Shown here: positions 6,725-7,385 of the stretch, one piece after another
Position numbering within the stretch: the stretch's first letter is position 1
Layout of the letters: each line of letters opens with the position of its first letter
NCBI GenBank assembly: GCA_003537495.1
Contig: DPSB01000655.1
Span: 1 to 7,385 of the forward strand
Direction: 5' to 3'
Length of the DNA: 7,385 bases
DNA from: Cytophagales bacterium
GTDB lineage: Bacteria; Bacteroidota; Bacteroidia; Cytophagales; Cyclobacteriaceae
Program-made: the position numbers and the translations under genes
Notes under the pieces: model-generated
Databases searched by the model: none
What the model saw: only the letters and a program-made list of their open reading frames with translations
What the model was told of the DNA's origin: nothing

Positions 6725-7385
6725 TTATAATTTAGAGAGTTGTTGATTCAAAATGTATTTCCATTTCTGATAAACCATTTCATGCTGTTCCTGATCTTGA
6801 AGATTGGGTGATTCATCAAGCAATAACCTTAACCCGGTAAATGCCTGTTTAAAGCTGGAGTAAATACCTGCCCCTACTCCCGCACCCAACGCAGCACCCA
6901 TGGCACCATCAGTATCGTAAAGTTCTAATCGTGCGCCAATCGTGTTCACAAAAGCATTACGAAACACCGGACTCAAAAACATATTGGCATGACCGGCCCG
7001 TATTACTTGCGATTTTAAACCCATTGATTGCAGAATATCGAAGCCGTATCGCAGCGCAAACACGATTCCTTCCTGTGCTGCACGAAATACATGCGCTTGC
7101 GAGTGTCTATTAAAATCAAGTCCATGCCACGATGCATTAATCACCTTGTTTTCCAGAATGCGCTCGGCTCCGTTTCCGAAAGGCAACATCAATAAACCAT
7201 CGGCACCAACCCGCACCCCCGAAGCCAACTCGTTTATTTTGGTATACGGAAATGCATCTACACTGCGGATGTTCTTTCGCAGCCAGCTGTTTAAAATACC
7301 GGTTCCATTCACGCAAAGTAAAATACCATTGCGTTTTTGTTCTGCTTTATTATTAACGTGTAAGAAAGCATTTACACGCGATTGT
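6725..7385 (-). CDS. xylB: Xylulokinase, FGGY family, C-terminal part (5' end outside window)
   Basis: The frame is open from the right edge to the TAA at 6727-6725, giving the last 219 residues. Full-length FGGY xylulokinases have about 490-500, so roughly 275 N-terminal residues lie beyond the window. An apparent GTG start at 7312 is internal, because upstream codons continue in frame (SRVNAFLHV, then RNGILLCVNGTGILNSWL), and this is the usual kinase sequence. The segment is the C-terminal actin-fold ATPase domain: GADGLLMLPFGNGAER (about 60-75 of the visible part), RAAQEGIVFALRYGFDIL, IRAGHANMFLSPVFRNAF (in place of the GGGAKS nucleotide loop of E. coli; this form is typical of Bacteroidota xylulokinases) and LYDTDGAMGAALGAG. 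The enzyme phosphorylates D-xylulose to xylulose 5-phosphate for the pentose phosphate pathway. Position directly before xylA supports the substrate assignment over other FGGY kinases. Confidence 0.92.
   Translation of the reverse strand, partial: QSRVNAFLHVNNKAEQKRNGILLCVNGTGILNSWLRKNIRSVDAFPYTKINELASGVRVGADGLLMLPFGNGAERILENKVINASWHGLDFNRHSQAHVFRAAQEGIVFALRYGFDILQSMGLKSQVIRAGHANMFLSPVFRNAFVNTIGARLELYDTDGAMGAALGAGVGAGIYSSFKQAFTGLRLLLDESPNLQDQEQHEMVYQKWKYILNQQLSKL

Noticed and set aside
6725..7312. A complete 195-residue protein starting at GTG 7312
   Set aside because: The frame stays open to the window edge, and the upstream residues continue the xylulokinase sequence, so this is an internal Val codon in a truncated gene.

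Overview
The window looks like a chromosomal carbohydrate-catabolism locus from a Bacteroidota bacterium, probably of the Cytophagales type. This is inferred from three things: the protein families present (DUF1080, ThuA, Gfo/Idh/MocA, MORN_2-type lipoprotein, and a xylulokinase with the GHANMFLSP segment), the lipoprotein signal peptides, and the lack of clear Shine-Dalgarno sequences. GC is moderate: about 47-55% in the enzyme-gene lines I counted by hand. All eight genes lie on the minus strand, so they are read from high to low coordinates. No RNA genes, insertion sequences, CRISPR arrays or attachment sites were seen.

Layout in transcription order. The C-terminal 219 residues of a xylulokinase (xylB, cut by the right edge) are followed after 24 nt by a complete xylose isomerase (xylA). 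Next comes an AT-rich gene for a lipoprotein with MORN_2-like repeats. After a 118-nt gap holding a possible Bacteroidota-type promoter, there is a tight four-gene cluster: Gfo/Idh/MocA oxidoreductase, sugar phosphate isomerase/epimerase-type TIM barrel, lipid-anchored mono-haem cytochrome c, and exported DUF1080 (3-keto-disaccharide hydrolase family) protein. Spacings in the cluster are 3 nt, 16 nt and a 20-nt overlap. A convincing intrinsic terminator straddles the DUF1080 stop codon. Beyond it starts a lipoprotein with an N-terminal ThuA domain fused to a glucose/sorbosone dehydrogenase-like domain, cut by the left edge.

How the genes may work together. XylA and XylB convert xylose to xylulose 5-phosphate. 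The four-gene cluster resembles systems that process glycosides through 3-keto-sugar intermediates. The DUF1080 protein and cytochrome carry export signals, while the oxidoreductase and TIM-barrel protein do not. Hydrolysis or elimination and electron transfer would therefore be outside the cytoplasm, and reduction and isomerisation inside. The ThuA-dehydrogenase lipoprotein, outside the terminator, may act on related sugars. Substrates cannot be determined from sequence alone. Every family here is known; the least explained items are the MORN-like lipoprotein and the exact role of the cytochrome.
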